A stretch of 64,000 nt of DNA from assembly GCF_052115385.1 (NCBI RefSeq), contig NZ_JBFRGP010000001.1:372001-436000 (forward strand). The letters are read 5' to 3'. The notes beneath the pieces are model-generated. The model saw only the letters and a program-made list of their open reading frames with translations. It did no database searches and had not been told where the DNA came from. The number at the start of each line of letters is the position of its first letter. Within the stretch, counting starts at the first letter, position 1. A program made the position numbers and the translations under genes. Of this stretch, positions 8,786-17,865 are shown piece after piece. The stretch comes from Dyella_D sp052115385. Its GTDB lineage: Bacteria; Pseudomonadota; Gammaproteobacteria; Xanthomonadales; Rhodanobacteraceae.

Positions 8786-10362
8786 GCCTTGCCGTCGCGC
8801 TTGGTGGTCCAGCGCGTCTCGTACAGATCGAAACGGCGGTCCTTCAGGTTCTGCACCGCGCCGGCATTACGCGCGCGGGCCAGGCTTTCCAGGCGCAGGT
8901 CGGCGAACAGCACGGTCTCGATGTTCGGCGTCGAATCGGCGGCGATGCCGTCGCGCGCGAACGGGAAGTCGCTGGGCGTGAGGATGCAGCTCTGGCCGTA
9001 CTGGATGTCGAAGTTGTTCACGCCCGGGAGATTACCCACATTGCCGGAGAGCACCACGTAGCACTGGTTCTCGATCGCACGCGCCTGCGAGCAGTAGCGC
9101 ACGCGCAGATAGCCTTCGCGCACGTCGGTGCAGAACGGCACGAACAGGATCAGCGCGCCCTGGTCGGTGAGATGGCGCGCCACTTCCGGGAATTCCGAGT
9201 CGTAGCAGATCATCACGCCGATCGGACCGCAGTCGGTCTGGATCGTCGCCGCGCTGTCGCCGCCGGTGATGTTCCATACGGTGCGCTCGCTGGGCGTGGG
9301 GTGCAGCTTTTCCTGCTCGTGGATCGAGCCGTCGCGCAGGCATACGTAGCAGACGTTGTGGATGTCGCCGTTGGCCTGCTCGGTGGGATGCGAGCCGGCG
9401 ATGATGTTGATGTTGTAGTGCACCGCCAGCCGGCTGAAGAGTTCCTTCACCTGCGGCGTGTACTGGCTGAGCTTGCGGATCGACTCGACCGGCGACAGCT
9501 CGGCGTTCTCGATCGACAGCAGCTGCAGGGTGATGAGTTCGGGGAAGGTGACGAAGTCCGCGCTGTAGTCCGCCGCGATATCGGTGAAGTATTCGACCTG
9601 GGTGGCGAATTCCTCGAACGACTGGATGCGCCGCTGCAGGTATTGCACCGAGGCCACGCGCACCGAATCGGGCAGGCGCTGCGGCGAGGGGATCGACGGC
9701 ACGTCGGGCTGGTTGAGCAGCTGCGGGTTGCGCCACACCAGGTGCGCCGCGTAGCCCAGCGATTCGTAGTCCGACGGCACGTAGCCGCGCAGCACGCCGA
9801 TCAGCTGGAAATCGTTGGACAGCTGGAAGCTGAGGGTGGGATCGCGCCGCTTGCCTTCCACCACCGCCTGCACGTAGCCCTCGGCGCTGCCATAGCGCTG
9901 GATGGCGCGGGCCAGGCCGGGCACGCGCCCGCCGAACACGATGCCGCGCAGCTTCAGGTCGGTGCACAGCCGCTTGCGTGCCTGGTACAGGCGCTGGCCG
10001 ATGCGCATGCCGCGGTAGTCCGGATGCACCACCACTTCCATCCCGTACAGCCAGTTGCCGTCCGGCTTGTGGCGCGAGCCCATGCCGCCGCCGGTGATCT
10101 GCATCCAGGTATGCGGCGCCAGCGCACTGGCCTCGTCGATGCGGAAAGTGGCGCAGTAGCCGACGATGCGCCCTTCGTACTCGACCACGAACTGGCCTTC
10201 CGGGAAGTGCGTCTGCTGCGAACGCAGCATCTCGCCGGAATGGCCCCACTCGGGGGTGTACACGCGGCCGGTCAGCTCGACCAGGGCGGGAACGTCGGCT
10301 GGTCGCGCCTGGCGCACCAGCAGCTTCGCTGTGTGTTCATTCTTCTTGGCCATGCCAGACAT
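8782..10362 (-). CDS. GNAT acetyltransferase - nitrilase superfamily fusion protein
   Basis: A two-domain protein of about 526 residues. The N-terminal half (about 10-215) is a GNAT fold with the acetyl-CoA loop region VVHPDYRGMRIGQRLY. The C-terminal half (about 235-520) is a carbon-nitrogen hydrolase with an intact catalytic triad: E275 in FPEL, K352 in QEKLHP, C386 in MICYDSEFPE. Such fusions are known in many bacteria, but their substrate is generally unassigned. The start is uncertain: ATGs at 10362 and 10353 both lack a good ribosome-binding site. It is the first gene of a coupled set with ClC and hutI and diverges from hutF, so a role in amide or formimino-nitrogen handling is possible but speculative. 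Confidence 0.85.
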   Translation of the reverse strand: MSGMAKKNEHTAKLLVRQARPADVPALVELTGRVYTPEWGHSGEMLRSQQTHFPEGQFVVEYEGRIVGYCATFRIDEASALAPHTWMQITGGGMGSRHKPDGNWLYGMEVVVHPDYRGMRIGQRLYQARKRLCTDLKLRGIVFGGRVPGLARAIQRYGSAEGYVQAVVEGKRRDPTLSFQLSNDFQLIGVLRGYVPSDYESLGYAAHLVWRNPQLLNQPDVPSIPSPQRLPDSVRVASVQYLQRRIQSFEEFATQVEYFTDIAADYSADFVTFPELITLQLLSIENAELSPVESIRKLSQYTPQVKELFSRLAVHYNINIIAGSHPTEQANGDIHNVCYVCLRDGSIHEQEKLHPTPSERTVWNITGGDSAATIQTDCGPIGVMICYDSEFPEVARHLTDQGALILFVPFCTDVREGYLRVRYCSQARAIENQCYVVLSGNVGNLPGVNNFDIQYGQSCILTPSDFPFARDGIAADSTPNIETVLFADLRLESLARARNAGAVQNLKDRRFDLYETRWTTKRDGKA

Positions 10363-10424
10363 TATGCCGTAGCCATCCGTGCAGGGCCGGTTACACTCCG
10401 CGCAACGCATTCGGAGCCCTGTCG

Positions 10425-11801
10425 ATGAGCGATGCCACCCGTACCTACAGCGCCGACCAGCTCTGGCTGGCCGAAGGGTGGAGCGCCGACGGCGCCTTCG
10501 CGGTCGACGCCAGCGGCCGCGTCGCGCCGCCCCTCGCTGAGCATGGCGGGGGCGCGGCCGAGCGGCTTGGCGCCTGGGTGCTGCCGGGCATGCCGAACCT
10601 GCATTCGCACGCGTTCCAGCGCGCCATGGCCGGCCTGGCCGAGCGCAAGGGCCGCAGCGACGACAGTTTCTGGACCTGGCGCGAGACCATGTACGCGTTC
10701 GCCGCGGCGATCGGGCCGGAGGAACTGAAGGCGATCGCCGCGCAGCTCTACGTGGAGATGCTCAAGGCCGGCTACACGCAGGTGTGCGAATTCCATTATC
10801 TGCACCACCAGCCCGACGGCACCCCGTATGCGCAGCCGGAGGCGATGTCGCTGGCCCTGATCGAAGCGGCGCGCGAGACCGGCATCGCCTTGACCCTGCT
10901 GCCGGTGCTGTACATGACCGGCGGTTTCGACGGGCGCCCGCTCAGCGCGCGGCAGCGCCGCTTCGGCCATGACTTGTCCTCCTACGTAAGCATGCTCGAA
11001 GCCTTGCGCCGCCACGAAGGCGACGGCCTGCGCATCGGCATCGCGCTGCACTCGCTGCGCGCGGTGCCGGAAGAAGCGATGCGCGGCCTGCTCGCCACCC
11101 GCATCGCGCAGGACCTGCCGATCCATATCCATATCGCCGAGCAGATCGGCGAAGTGCAGGATTGCCTGGCCACGCGCGGCGCGCGCCCGGTCGAATGGCT
11201 GCTCGATCATGCGCCGGTGGACCAGCGCTGGACCCTGGTGCATGCCACGCACCTCACCGGCCACGAAACCTCGCGGCTGGCGCGCAGCGGCGCGGTGGCA
11301 GGGCTGTGTCCGACCACCGAAGCGAATCTCGGCGACGGCTTGTTCCCGCTGAGCGATTACCTCGACGCCAAGGGTGTGCTGGGTGTCGGTTCGGATTCGC
11401 ATATCTCCATTTCGCCGGTGGAAGAACTGCGCTGGCTGGAATACGGCCAGCGCCTGTCCACGCGCCATCGCAATATCGCCGCGCGGCGCGAAGGCGACAG
11501 CGTCGGCGAGACCTTGTGGCGCGCCGCGCTGCAAGGCGGCGCGCGTGCAGCCGGCCTGCCGCTTGGGGCGCTGAGTGCGAACGCGCGCGCCGACCTGCTG
11601 GTGCTGGACGACGAAGCACCGCTGCTGGCCGCGCGCGACACGCGCTCGCTGCTGGACAGCTTCCTGTTCGCCGGCAATACGCCACTGGTGCGCCACGTGA
11701 TGTGCGGCGGCCGCTGGGTGGTGCGCGATTTCCGTCATCACGACGAAGCCGGTATCGCCGCGCGTTATCGCGTGGTGGTGGAACGCCTGGCGCGCGGCTG
11801 A
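10425..11801 (+). CDS. hutF: formimidoylglutamate deiminase
   Basis: A 458-residue amidohydrolase converting N-formimino-L-glutamate to N-formyl-L-glutamate and ammonia, the branch of histidine catabolism used by pseudomonads and xanthomonads. The metal motif is PNLHSHAFQRAMAG (H60, H62). Substrate-binding and catalytic segments follow: HSLRAVPEE, HIHIAEQ, LVHATHLTGHE and the metal aspartate in GVGSDSHISISP. It is divergent from the GNAT-nitrilase/ClC/hutI set across a gap of about 60 bases, suggesting a shared control region. HutG (N-formylglutamate deformylase), the expected next enzyme, is not in the window. Confidence 0.93.
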   Translation: MSDATRTYSADQLWLAEGWSADGAFAVDASGRVAPPLAEHGGGAAERLGAWVLPGMPNLHSHAFQRAMAGLAERKGRSDDSFWTWRETMYAFAAAIGPEELKAIAAQLYVEMLKAGYTQVCEFHYLHHQPDGTPYAQPEAMSLALIEAARETGIALTLLPVLYMTGGFDGRPLSARQRRFGHDLSSYVSMLEALRRHEGDGLRIGIALHSLRAVPEEAMRGLLATRIAQDLPIHIHIAEQIGEVQDCLATRGARPVEWLLDHAPVDQRWTLVHATHLTGHETSRLARSGAVAGLCPTTEANLGDGLFPLSDYLDAKGVLGVGSDSHISISPVEELRWLEYGQRLSTRHRNIAARREGDSVGETLWRAALQGGARAAGLPLGALSANARADLLVLDDEAPLLAARDTRSLLDSFLFAGNTPLVRHVMCGGRWVVRDFRHHDEAGIAARYRVVVERLARG

Positions 11802-11868
11802 GCCGGCGCGCCAGTGTCACGACGCGCGGCCGCGCGGGGCGGCTGCCACTTCGAGCGGAGAGCCTTCC

Positions 11869-12276
11869 ATGCAGTCTTCATCCAATGAACTGGGCAAGCT
11901 GGTTTTGCGCGTGGTGCTGGGCGCGCTGATCCTGTTCCATGGCGTGTCGAAGCTGATCCACGGTCCGGGCTTCGTGGTGCAGGTACTGGCGCAGCAGGGC
12001 TTGCCGTCGTTTCTCGCCTACGGCGTCTACGTCGGCGAAGTGGTGGCGCCGGTGCTGTTGATCCTGGGCCTGTGGGCACGCGTCGGTGCGCTGATCGTCG
12101 CGATCAACATGGTGGTGGCCTTGCTGCTGGTGCACACCAGCCAGTTCATGTCGCTGGCCGACACGGGCGGCTGGGCGCTGGAGCTGCAGGGCATGTACCT
12201 GGGCGGCGCCATCGCCGTCATGCTGCTGGGGGCGGGGCGTTTCGCGTTCGGCAATACGTACAGCCGCTGGCATTAG
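11869..12276 (+). CDS. DoxX-family membrane protein
   Basis: 135 residues with four membrane helices and the DoxX features LGALILFHGVSKLIHGPGF near the N-terminus and YVGEVVAPVLLILGLWAR in the second helix. DoxX proteins are small inner-membrane proteins often linked to redox or thiol stress; a specific function cannot be read here. A GGAGAG ribosome-binding site lies 6-7 bases before the ATG. It follows hutF by 67 bases and is followed by a REP pair, so it may be the last gene of that transcript. Confidence 0.85.
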   Translation: MQSSSNELGKLVLRVVLGALILFHGVSKLIHGPGFVVQVLAQQGLPSFLAYGVYVGEVVAPVLLILGLWARVGALIVAINMVVALLLVHTSQFMSLADTGGWALELQGMYLGGAIAVMLLGAGRFAFGNTYSRWH

Positions 12277-12282
12277 CGTCGG

Positions 12283-12367
12283 GCAGGCTGGGGTGAGCGC
12301 AGCGAACCCCAACGTATCGTGCATATCTGCCGCCATGTTGGGGTTCGCTGCGCTCTCCCCAACCTAC
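12283..12367. repeat. inverted REP pair 1 (class A)
   Basis: Two REP hairpins face each other. Each has a GTTGGGG/CCCCAAC stem around a GAGCGCAGCGA loop region. The left head is mutated to GCAG; the right head is the usual GTAG (reading inward on the minus strand). About 25 bases separate the arms. It lies after the DoxX stop. Confidence 0.9.
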
Positions 12368-12476
12368 GCCGCAGGTGTTCAGCACGCTGAACGCGCGGCA
12401 TCCGTCGCTGCGCGTGTTCGTCATCGCCATTTCACATCCGCCGTTTTCCTGCCCACCTCCCCACTCGGAGCACGTC

Positions 12477-12632
12477 ATGGGCCGGACCAGGATCTTCCTC
12501 TGCACCGCTTTGCTTGCCGCCACCGCCGCGCTGAGCGGTTGCATCGTCGTCCCCGCGCGCGGACATGTCTGGGTGCCGGGTTATTGGTCCGGCCCGCACG
12601 TGTGGGTCGAAGGCCATTACCGCTATCGCTGA
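12477..12632 (+). CDS. small YXWGXW-type lipoprotein
   Basis: A 51-residue lipoprotein precursor: a hydrophobic signal (FLCTALLAATAALSGC) with lipobox ALSGC (C22), then GHVWVPGYWSGPHVWVEGHY, two copies of the W-x-x-G-x-W/Y-type motif of the YXWGXW repeat family. The function of the family is unknown; it is an envelope protein. GGAG lies 7 bases upstream of the ATG. Its last 10 bases overlap the 3' end of the convergent LysR gene. Confidence 0.75.
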   Translation: MGRTRIFLCTALLAATAALSGCIVVPARGHVWVPGYWSGPHVWVEGHYRYR

Positions 12633-13528
12633 AGCGCCATGCGCTCGCGCAGGAAATCGATGAAGGCGCGCAGCTTCGGCGGCACCTGGAAGCGGCTGGG
12701 GTAGTACAGATAGAAACCGTCGTAAGGCGGCAGCCAGGTGTCCAGCACGGTTTCCAGGCGGCCGGCGGTGAGGTGTTCGTGCACCGCCGGCTGCAAGGTG
12801 TGAGTCAGGCCTAATCCATCCAGCGCGGCGCGAATAGCCAGCGAAGGGGCGTTGACGATCAACGGCCCACCCACGTCGATATCGAACCAGCGCCCGCGCT
12901 GTGCGAATTCCCAGCGATAGATCGCGCCGCTGCTGACGTAGCGGTTGCGGATGCAGGCATGCTGCTGCAACTCGCGCGGATGCTGCGGCCGGCCATGCTG
13001 GTCCAGGTAAGCCGGCGCGGCCGCCACGATCGAGCGCACCTTGCCGCCCAGCGGCACCGCCACCATGTCGCGCGCCACGCGTTCGCCCAGGCGGATGCCG
13101 CAGTCGTAGCCAGCGGCCACCAGGTCGACCAGGCCGCCGGTGACGTCGATGTCCAGCGTGATGTCGGGCCAGCGTCGCAGGAAATCCGCCTGCATCGGCG
13201 CCATCAGCCAGTCCAGCACGATCTCCGGCACGGTCACGCGCAAGGTGCCGGCGGGGCGGTCGCCGTGCTGGCGCAGTTCGTCCAGGGCGCCGTCGATCGC
13301 GCCCAGCGCCGGCGTGATGCGTTCCAGGAACTGCCGGCCCGCTTCGGTGAGGCCGACCTTGCGCGTGGTCCGCTGCAGCAGGCGCACGCCGACGCGCTGC
13401 TCCAGCTGGCGCATGGTCTGGCTCAGCGCCGAGGCGGTCACCTCCATGTCGGCGGCGGCGCGGGTGAAGCTGCCGTAGCGGGCGATCAGGTGGAAGGCGC
13501 GCAGGGTGGGCGAGTGGTCGTCGCGCAT
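12623..13528 (-). CDS. LysR-family transcriptional regulator
   Basis: 301 residues: an N-terminal winged helix (LRAFHLIARYGSFTRAAADM and SALSQTMRQLEQRVGVRLLQ, about 8-55) and a C-terminal periplasmic-binding-like effector domain. The Asp/His residues of the hinge and the DGLGLTHTLQP segment are typical of the subgroup that controls neighbouring oxidoreductases. It diverges from two aldo/keto reductase genes, with a T-N11-A palindrome just upstream of its own start, so it very probably controls them and itself. The effector is unknown. Confidence 0.9.
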   Translation of the reverse strand: MRDDHSPTLRAFHLIARYGSFTRAAADMEVTASALSQTMRQLEQRVGVRLLQRTTRKVGLTEAGRQFLERITPALGAIDGALDELRQHGDRPAGTLRVTVPEIVLDWLMAPMQADFLRRWPDITLDIDVTGGLVDLVAAGYDCGIRLGERVARDMVAVPLGGKVRSIVAAAPAYLDQHGRPQHPRELQQHACIRNRYVSSGAIYRWEFAQRGRWFDIDVGGPLIVNAPSLAIRAALDGLGLTHTLQPAVHEHLTAGRLETVLDTWLPPYDGFYLYYPSRFQVPPKLRAFIDFLRERMALQR

Positions 13529-13534
13529 TGATTA

Positions 13535-13549
13535 GTTATCCTAAATAAC
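13535..13549. promoter_or_regulatory. candidate LysR-regulator operator
   Basis: GTTAT-CCTAA-ATAAC is a palindrome with perfect 5-bp arms that contains a T-N11-A core, in an AT-rich patch between the divergent regulator and aldo/keto reductase genes. It overlaps the AGGA ribosome-binding region of the regulator gene, consistent with autorepression. Confidence 0.55.
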
Positions 13550-13623
13550 GCATCAACAGAATCCGTATTTTTCTACGCAATGGCAAGGGCCAGACTGCGT
13601 CCATCCCAACGGAGGACAGCCCC

Positions 13624-14691
<1,068 letters not shown>

Positions 14692-14728
14692 TTTCCTGCT
14701 CCCCCCACGTCTTGTAAGGAACAGCACG

Positions 14729-15847
14729 ATGTCACTCGACCAGTACTACACCCTGGGCCGCTCCGGCCTGCGCGTCAGCCGTCTCTCGCTCGGCACCATG
14801 ACCTTCGGCGAGGACTGGGGCTGGGGTGCCGCGGAAGACACCGCGCGCGCCATGTTCGATCGCTATCTCGATGCCGGCGGCAACTTCATCGACACCGCCG
14901 ACATGTATACCGAAGGCAGCAGCGAAAGCCTGCTCGGCAAGTTCGTGGAGCAGGCCGGCGTGCGCGACCGCGTGGTGATCTCCACCAAGTTCACCTACAA
15001 CGCGCAGCCCGGCAATCCCAATGCGGGCGGCAACGGACGCAAGAACATCATGCGTGCGGTGGAGGGCTCGCTGCGCCGCCTGCGCACCGACTACATCGAT
15101 CTGTACCTGCTGCACACCTGGGACCGGCTCACCCCGGCCGAGGAAGTGGTGCGCACGCTGGACGACCTGGTGCGCGCCGGCAAGATCCGCTACGCCGGCC
15201 TGTCCGACACGCCGGCCTGGTACGCCGCACGTGCGCAGACCTACGCCGAGGCGCATGCGCTGACGCCGCTGGTGAACATGCAATTGGAATACTCGATGGT
15301 CGAGCGCCACATCGAGCACGAGTTCGTGCCGCTGGCCACCGAACTGGGCATGGGCATCACCGCGTGGAGTCCGCTGGGCATGGGCCTGCTGTCGGGCAAG
15401 TACCGTCCGAGCGAGGCGGGCGGCGAAGGCGATGGCCGCCTGGCCAAGGTCACCGCGGTGCCGGGCTTCGAGCGCTTCACCGAACGCAACTGGCGCATCG
15501 TCGCCGCGCTGGAAGCGGTGGCGCGCGAAAGCGGCCGCAGCATGGCGCAGGTGGCGCTGAACTGGGCGGCGAACCGGCCCGGCATTGCCGCGCTGATCGT
15601 CGGCGCGACCAAGCTGGCGCAGCTCGACGACAATCTCGCCGCGCTCGACTTCACGCTGTCCGATGCCTTGCGTCAGCGGCTGGATGAAGCGAGCACGCCG
15701 GATGCGCCGTTCCCGTACTACATGTTCGCCGACCGCCAGCAGACCCGCATCCACGGCGGTGTGGCGGTGGGCGACAAGCCGGCCAGCTATGCGCCGCCGG
15801 TGTGGGTCGGCGCGGTGGAAGCGCGCGATGTTCGCGCCAGCCGCTGA
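14729..15847 (+). CDS. aldo/keto reductase (second of a tandem pair)
   Basis: A 372-residue aldo/keto reductase with an intact tetrad: D55, Y60, K87 and H129 (LLHTWD). The first 32 residues match the upstream paralogue almost exactly (YYTLGRSGLRVSRLSLGTMT); similarity then falls. An AAGGAA ribosome-binding site sits 8-9 bases before the ATG at 14729. A longer frame exists upstream but overlaps the preceding gene and is not credible. The C-terminus adds a 30-residue tail (HGGVAVGDKPASYAPPVWVG) absent from the first copy. It is in the same transcript as the hydrolase that follows after 12 bases. Confidence 0.9.
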   Translation: MSLDQYYTLGRSGLRVSRLSLGTMTFGEDWGWGAAEDTARAMFDRYLDAGGNFIDTADMYTEGSSESLLGKFVEQAGVRDRVVISTKFTYNAQPGNPNAGGNGRKNIMRAVEGSLRRLRTDYIDLYLLHTWDRLTPAEEVVRTLDDLVRAGKIRYAGLSDTPAWYAARAQTYAEAHALTPLVNMQLEYSMVERHIEHEFVPLATELGMGITAWSPLGMGLLSGKYRPSEAGGEGDGRLAKVTAVPGFERFTERNWRIVAALEAVARESGRSMAQVALNWAANRPGIAALIVGATKLAQLDDNLAALDFTLSDALRQRLDEASTPDAPFPYYMFADRQQTRIHGGVAVGDKPASYAPPVWVGAVEARDVRASR

Positions 15848-15859
15848 GGAGCAGCCGTC

Positions 15860-16708
15860 ATGTCAGCCACTTTCTCGCACAAGAAAACCGGCGCGCCGCA
15901 GGCGCGCTGGATCGAGGCCGGCGGCGTGCATTTCCATGCCGAGCTGGCCGGGCGCGGCGATGCCGTGACGATGCTGCACGGTTTCCTGGTCGACAGCGGT
16001 CAATGGGACGAGGAGTTCGACGCCTTGGCCGCCGATCATCGCGTGCTGCGCTACGACCTGCGCGGTTTCGGCCGATCGTCGATGCCGGACACGCCGTTCG
16101 CGCACCATGAAGACCTGGCGCGCGTGCTCGACGACAGCGGCATCGAACGCACGGCCCTGATCGGCTGCTCCGGCGGCGCCGGCAGCGCGCTCGATTTCGC
16201 GCTGCAGCAGCCGGAGCGGGTGAGTGCGCTGGCTTTCATCGGCGCCGGCTACTGGGGTCACTACGCCACGCGCACGCCGCAGGCGCAGGCATTCTGGGCG
16301 GCGGTGCAGAGCGGGGATTCGGATGCCTTGCTGGAGACTTCGCTGCGCAGCTTCGTGGATGGGCCGCGTCGTAGCCAGGAACAGAGTCATCCGCAAGCAC
16401 GCGCGCGCATTGCCGCGATGAGCGCATGGAACTTCGGCCGCGCGGATGGCTATTGGAAGCACGCCACGCTGCAACGCAATCCGGCGATCCCCGCCCCGGA
16501 GCGGCTGGCGGAATTGCGCATGCCGGTGCTGCTGATCGTCGGCGAGGAGGACCAGCCGGAAGTGATCGAGCTGTCCGAATGCCTCGCCGCGGGCTTGCCG
16601 CATGCACGACTGGTGCGCGTGGCGGATGCGGGCCATCACGTGAATATCGAGCGGCCCGACGTGGTGCTGCCGCTGCTGCGCGATTTCCTCGCCGAGGTGC
16701 GCGCATGA
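15860..16708 (+). CDS. alpha/beta-fold hydrolase
   Basis: 282 residues with the alpha/beta hydrolase order: oxyanion region MLHGFLVDSGQW (about 38-49), nucleophile elbow IGCSGGAGS (S104), acid residue in the segment LLIVGEEDQPEVIE, and catalytic histidine in DAGHHVNIERPD. It resembles small esterases, haloperoxidase-like or 3-oxoadipate enol-lactonase-like proteins. Substrate unknown. It sits in an operon with two aldo/keto reductases and the GlcG-like gene, whose ATG overlaps its stop (ATGA). Confidence 0.88.
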   Translation: MSATFSHKKTGAPQARWIEAGGVHFHAELAGRGDAVTMLHGFLVDSGQWDEEFDALAADHRVLRYDLRGFGRSSMPDTPFAHHEDLARVLDDSGIERTALIGCSGGAGSALDFALQQPERVSALAFIGAGYWGHYATRTPQAQAFWAAVQSGDSDALLETSLRSFVDGPRRSQEQSHPQARARIAAMSAWNFGRADGYWKHATLQRNPAIPAPERLAELRMPVLLIVGEEDQPEVIELSECLAAGLPHARLVRVADAGHHVNIERPDVVLPLLRDFLAEVRA

Positions 16709-17127
16709 GCCGCCCGCCTGCCTATGGCGCACCGATCACTCTGGCCGCCGCCGCGCGCGTGATGGCGGCGGCGCAGGCCGAGGCGGAGCGCAACGACTGG
16801 CCGATGGCGATCGCCATCGTCGGCAGCGGCGGCCATCTGGTGATGCTGCATGCGCTGGACGATGTGCAGCACGCCAGCGTGGCGGTGGCGCAGGCGAAAG
16901 CCGGGACGGCGGTGAATTTCCGCCGCCCGTCGAAGCTGTTCGAGGATGCCGTGCGCGATGGCGGCCTGGGGTTGCGCCTGCTTGGCATGAGCGACCTGCT
17001 GCCGCTGGATGGAGGCTTGCCGTTGTATGAGGACGGCAAGGTGGTCGGCGCGATCGGCGTCTCCGGCATGCAGTCCACCCAGGATGCACAAGTGGCCGCC
17101 GCTGGTGCGGCTTTGATGCCGCACTAG
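16705..17127 (+). CDS. GlcG/HbpS-family protein
   Basis: 140 residues of the GlcG/HbpS (DUF336) fold: MAIAIVGSGGHLVMLHALDD, then VAVAQAKAGTAVNF and the C-terminal KVVGAIGVSGMQSTQDAQVA. Members bind heme or cobalamin-like ligands or accompany oxidoreductase operons; the exact role is unclear. It is coupled to the hydrolase gene by ATGA overlap and is the last gene before a terminator, so it probably belongs to the LysR-controlled set. Confidence 0.85.
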   Translation: MSRPPAYGAPITLAAAARVMAAAQAEAERNDWPMAIAIVGSGGHLVMLHALDDVQHASVAVAQAKAGTAVNFRRPSKLFEDAVRDGGLGLRLLGMSDLLPLDGGLPLYEDGKVVGAIGVSGMQSTQDAQVAAAGAALMPH

Positions 17128-17138
17128 AAAAAAGAAAG

Positions 17139-17168
17139 GCCGCGTCCGCACGGGGCGGACGCGGCTTT
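17139..17168. terminator. bidirectional terminator
   Basis: GCCGCGTCCGC pairs perfectly with GCGGACGCGGC around a 5-base loop. TTT follows on the plus strand. On the minus strand CCTTTCTTTTTTC follows, a better T tract. It serves the convergent GlcG-like and CpxP-like genes. Confidence 0.8.
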
Positions 17169-17195
17169 CACCGGGGCACTACCTTTCCAACCAAC

Positions 17196-17696
17196 TTACT
17201 GGGCCGTCGTCGAACTCGAAGCGGCGGCCTTCTGCTGCGCCTTGAGCTGCATCCACTGCTGGCGGCGCTGTTCGCGCTCCTGCTTCAGGGTGACCCACTG
17301 CGCCTTCTGCTGCGTGGTCAGCAGGGCGTAGATCTGCGCCTTCAGCTGGGCCTGCTGCTGCACGCGGGTCTGCGTGGCGGTGCCTTCGGCCTGGGCCAGC
17401 TGGACCGCGGCGGCCTGGTAGCCGACCTGGTCCGGGGTCATCGACTCGAAAGCCTGGCGCTGCGCGCGCAGGGAGTCGCGCTGGGGCTTGTTCTGGCCGA
17501 AGCTGTTCTTGACCAGGTCGTGGATGCTGGCCTTCTGCGCGTCGGTGAGGTTGAGCTTCTGCATGCCCATGCCGAAGCTGTGGTGACCGTGCTCGCCGCC
17601 GAAACGCGGGCCGCCGTCCTGGCCGGCCGCGAACGCCGCGGTGCCGAGGGTCATGGCGGAAGCGAGGGCCAGGCCGAGGAAGAGGGACTTGCGCAT
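17196..17696 (-). CDS. CpxP/Spy-like periplasmic protein (LTXXQ repeats)
   Basis: 166 residues: signal peptide (MRKSLFLGLALASAMTLGTA, cleavage near AFA-AGQ), a His/Gly-rich stretch, then helical segments with LTXXQ-type motifs (LNLTDAQKASIHDL, MTPDQ, ALLTTQQKAQW). The end is Gln-rich. CpxP/Spy proteins are periplasmic chaperones or stress sensors that restrain CpxA. The ATG at 17696 has AAGGTGA about 6 bases upstream. It diverges from the CpxR/CpxA-like genes over a gap of about 170 bases that holds a perfect CpxR-type box, which is the E. coli cpxP-cpxRA arrangement. Confidence 0.82.
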   Translation of the reverse strand: MRKSLFLGLALASAMTLGTAAFAAGQDGGPRFGGEHGHHSFGMGMQKLNLTDAQKASIHDLVKNSFGQNKPQRDSLRAQRQAFESMTPDQVGYQAAAVQLAQAEGTATQTRVQQQAQLKAQIYALLTTQQKAQWVTLKQEREQRRQQWMQLKAQQKAAASSSTTAQ

Positions 17697-17771
17697 GTTC
17701 TTCACCTTTCGGGTTGGGGGGACTTGCGGAGTATTTGACGACAAGCCCGTGTGTATGTTTTTTGCCGATGG

Positions 17772-17786
17772 GTAAAGAAGCGTAAA
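17772..17786. promoter_or_regulatory. CpxR-box-like direct repeat
   Basis: GTAAA-GAAGC-GTAAA is an exact match to the enterobacterial CpxR consensus GTAAA-N5-GTAAA. It lies 75 bases upstream of the CpxP-like start and 79 bases upstream of the CpxR-like start, so it could control both directions. Confidence 0.7.
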
Positions 17787-17865
17787 GCCCGTGGTTCCTG
17801 GGCTCCCGCGCCGTTTGAATGGCGCAAAAAACCACGCTCATCAAAACCCACGGCCATTGCCCTGC

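Noticed and set aside
12283..12367. REP pairs considered as CRISPR repeats or rho-independent terminators
   Set aside because: They are inverted pairs without regular spacers or T tracts; GTAG heads and gene-end location fit REPs.
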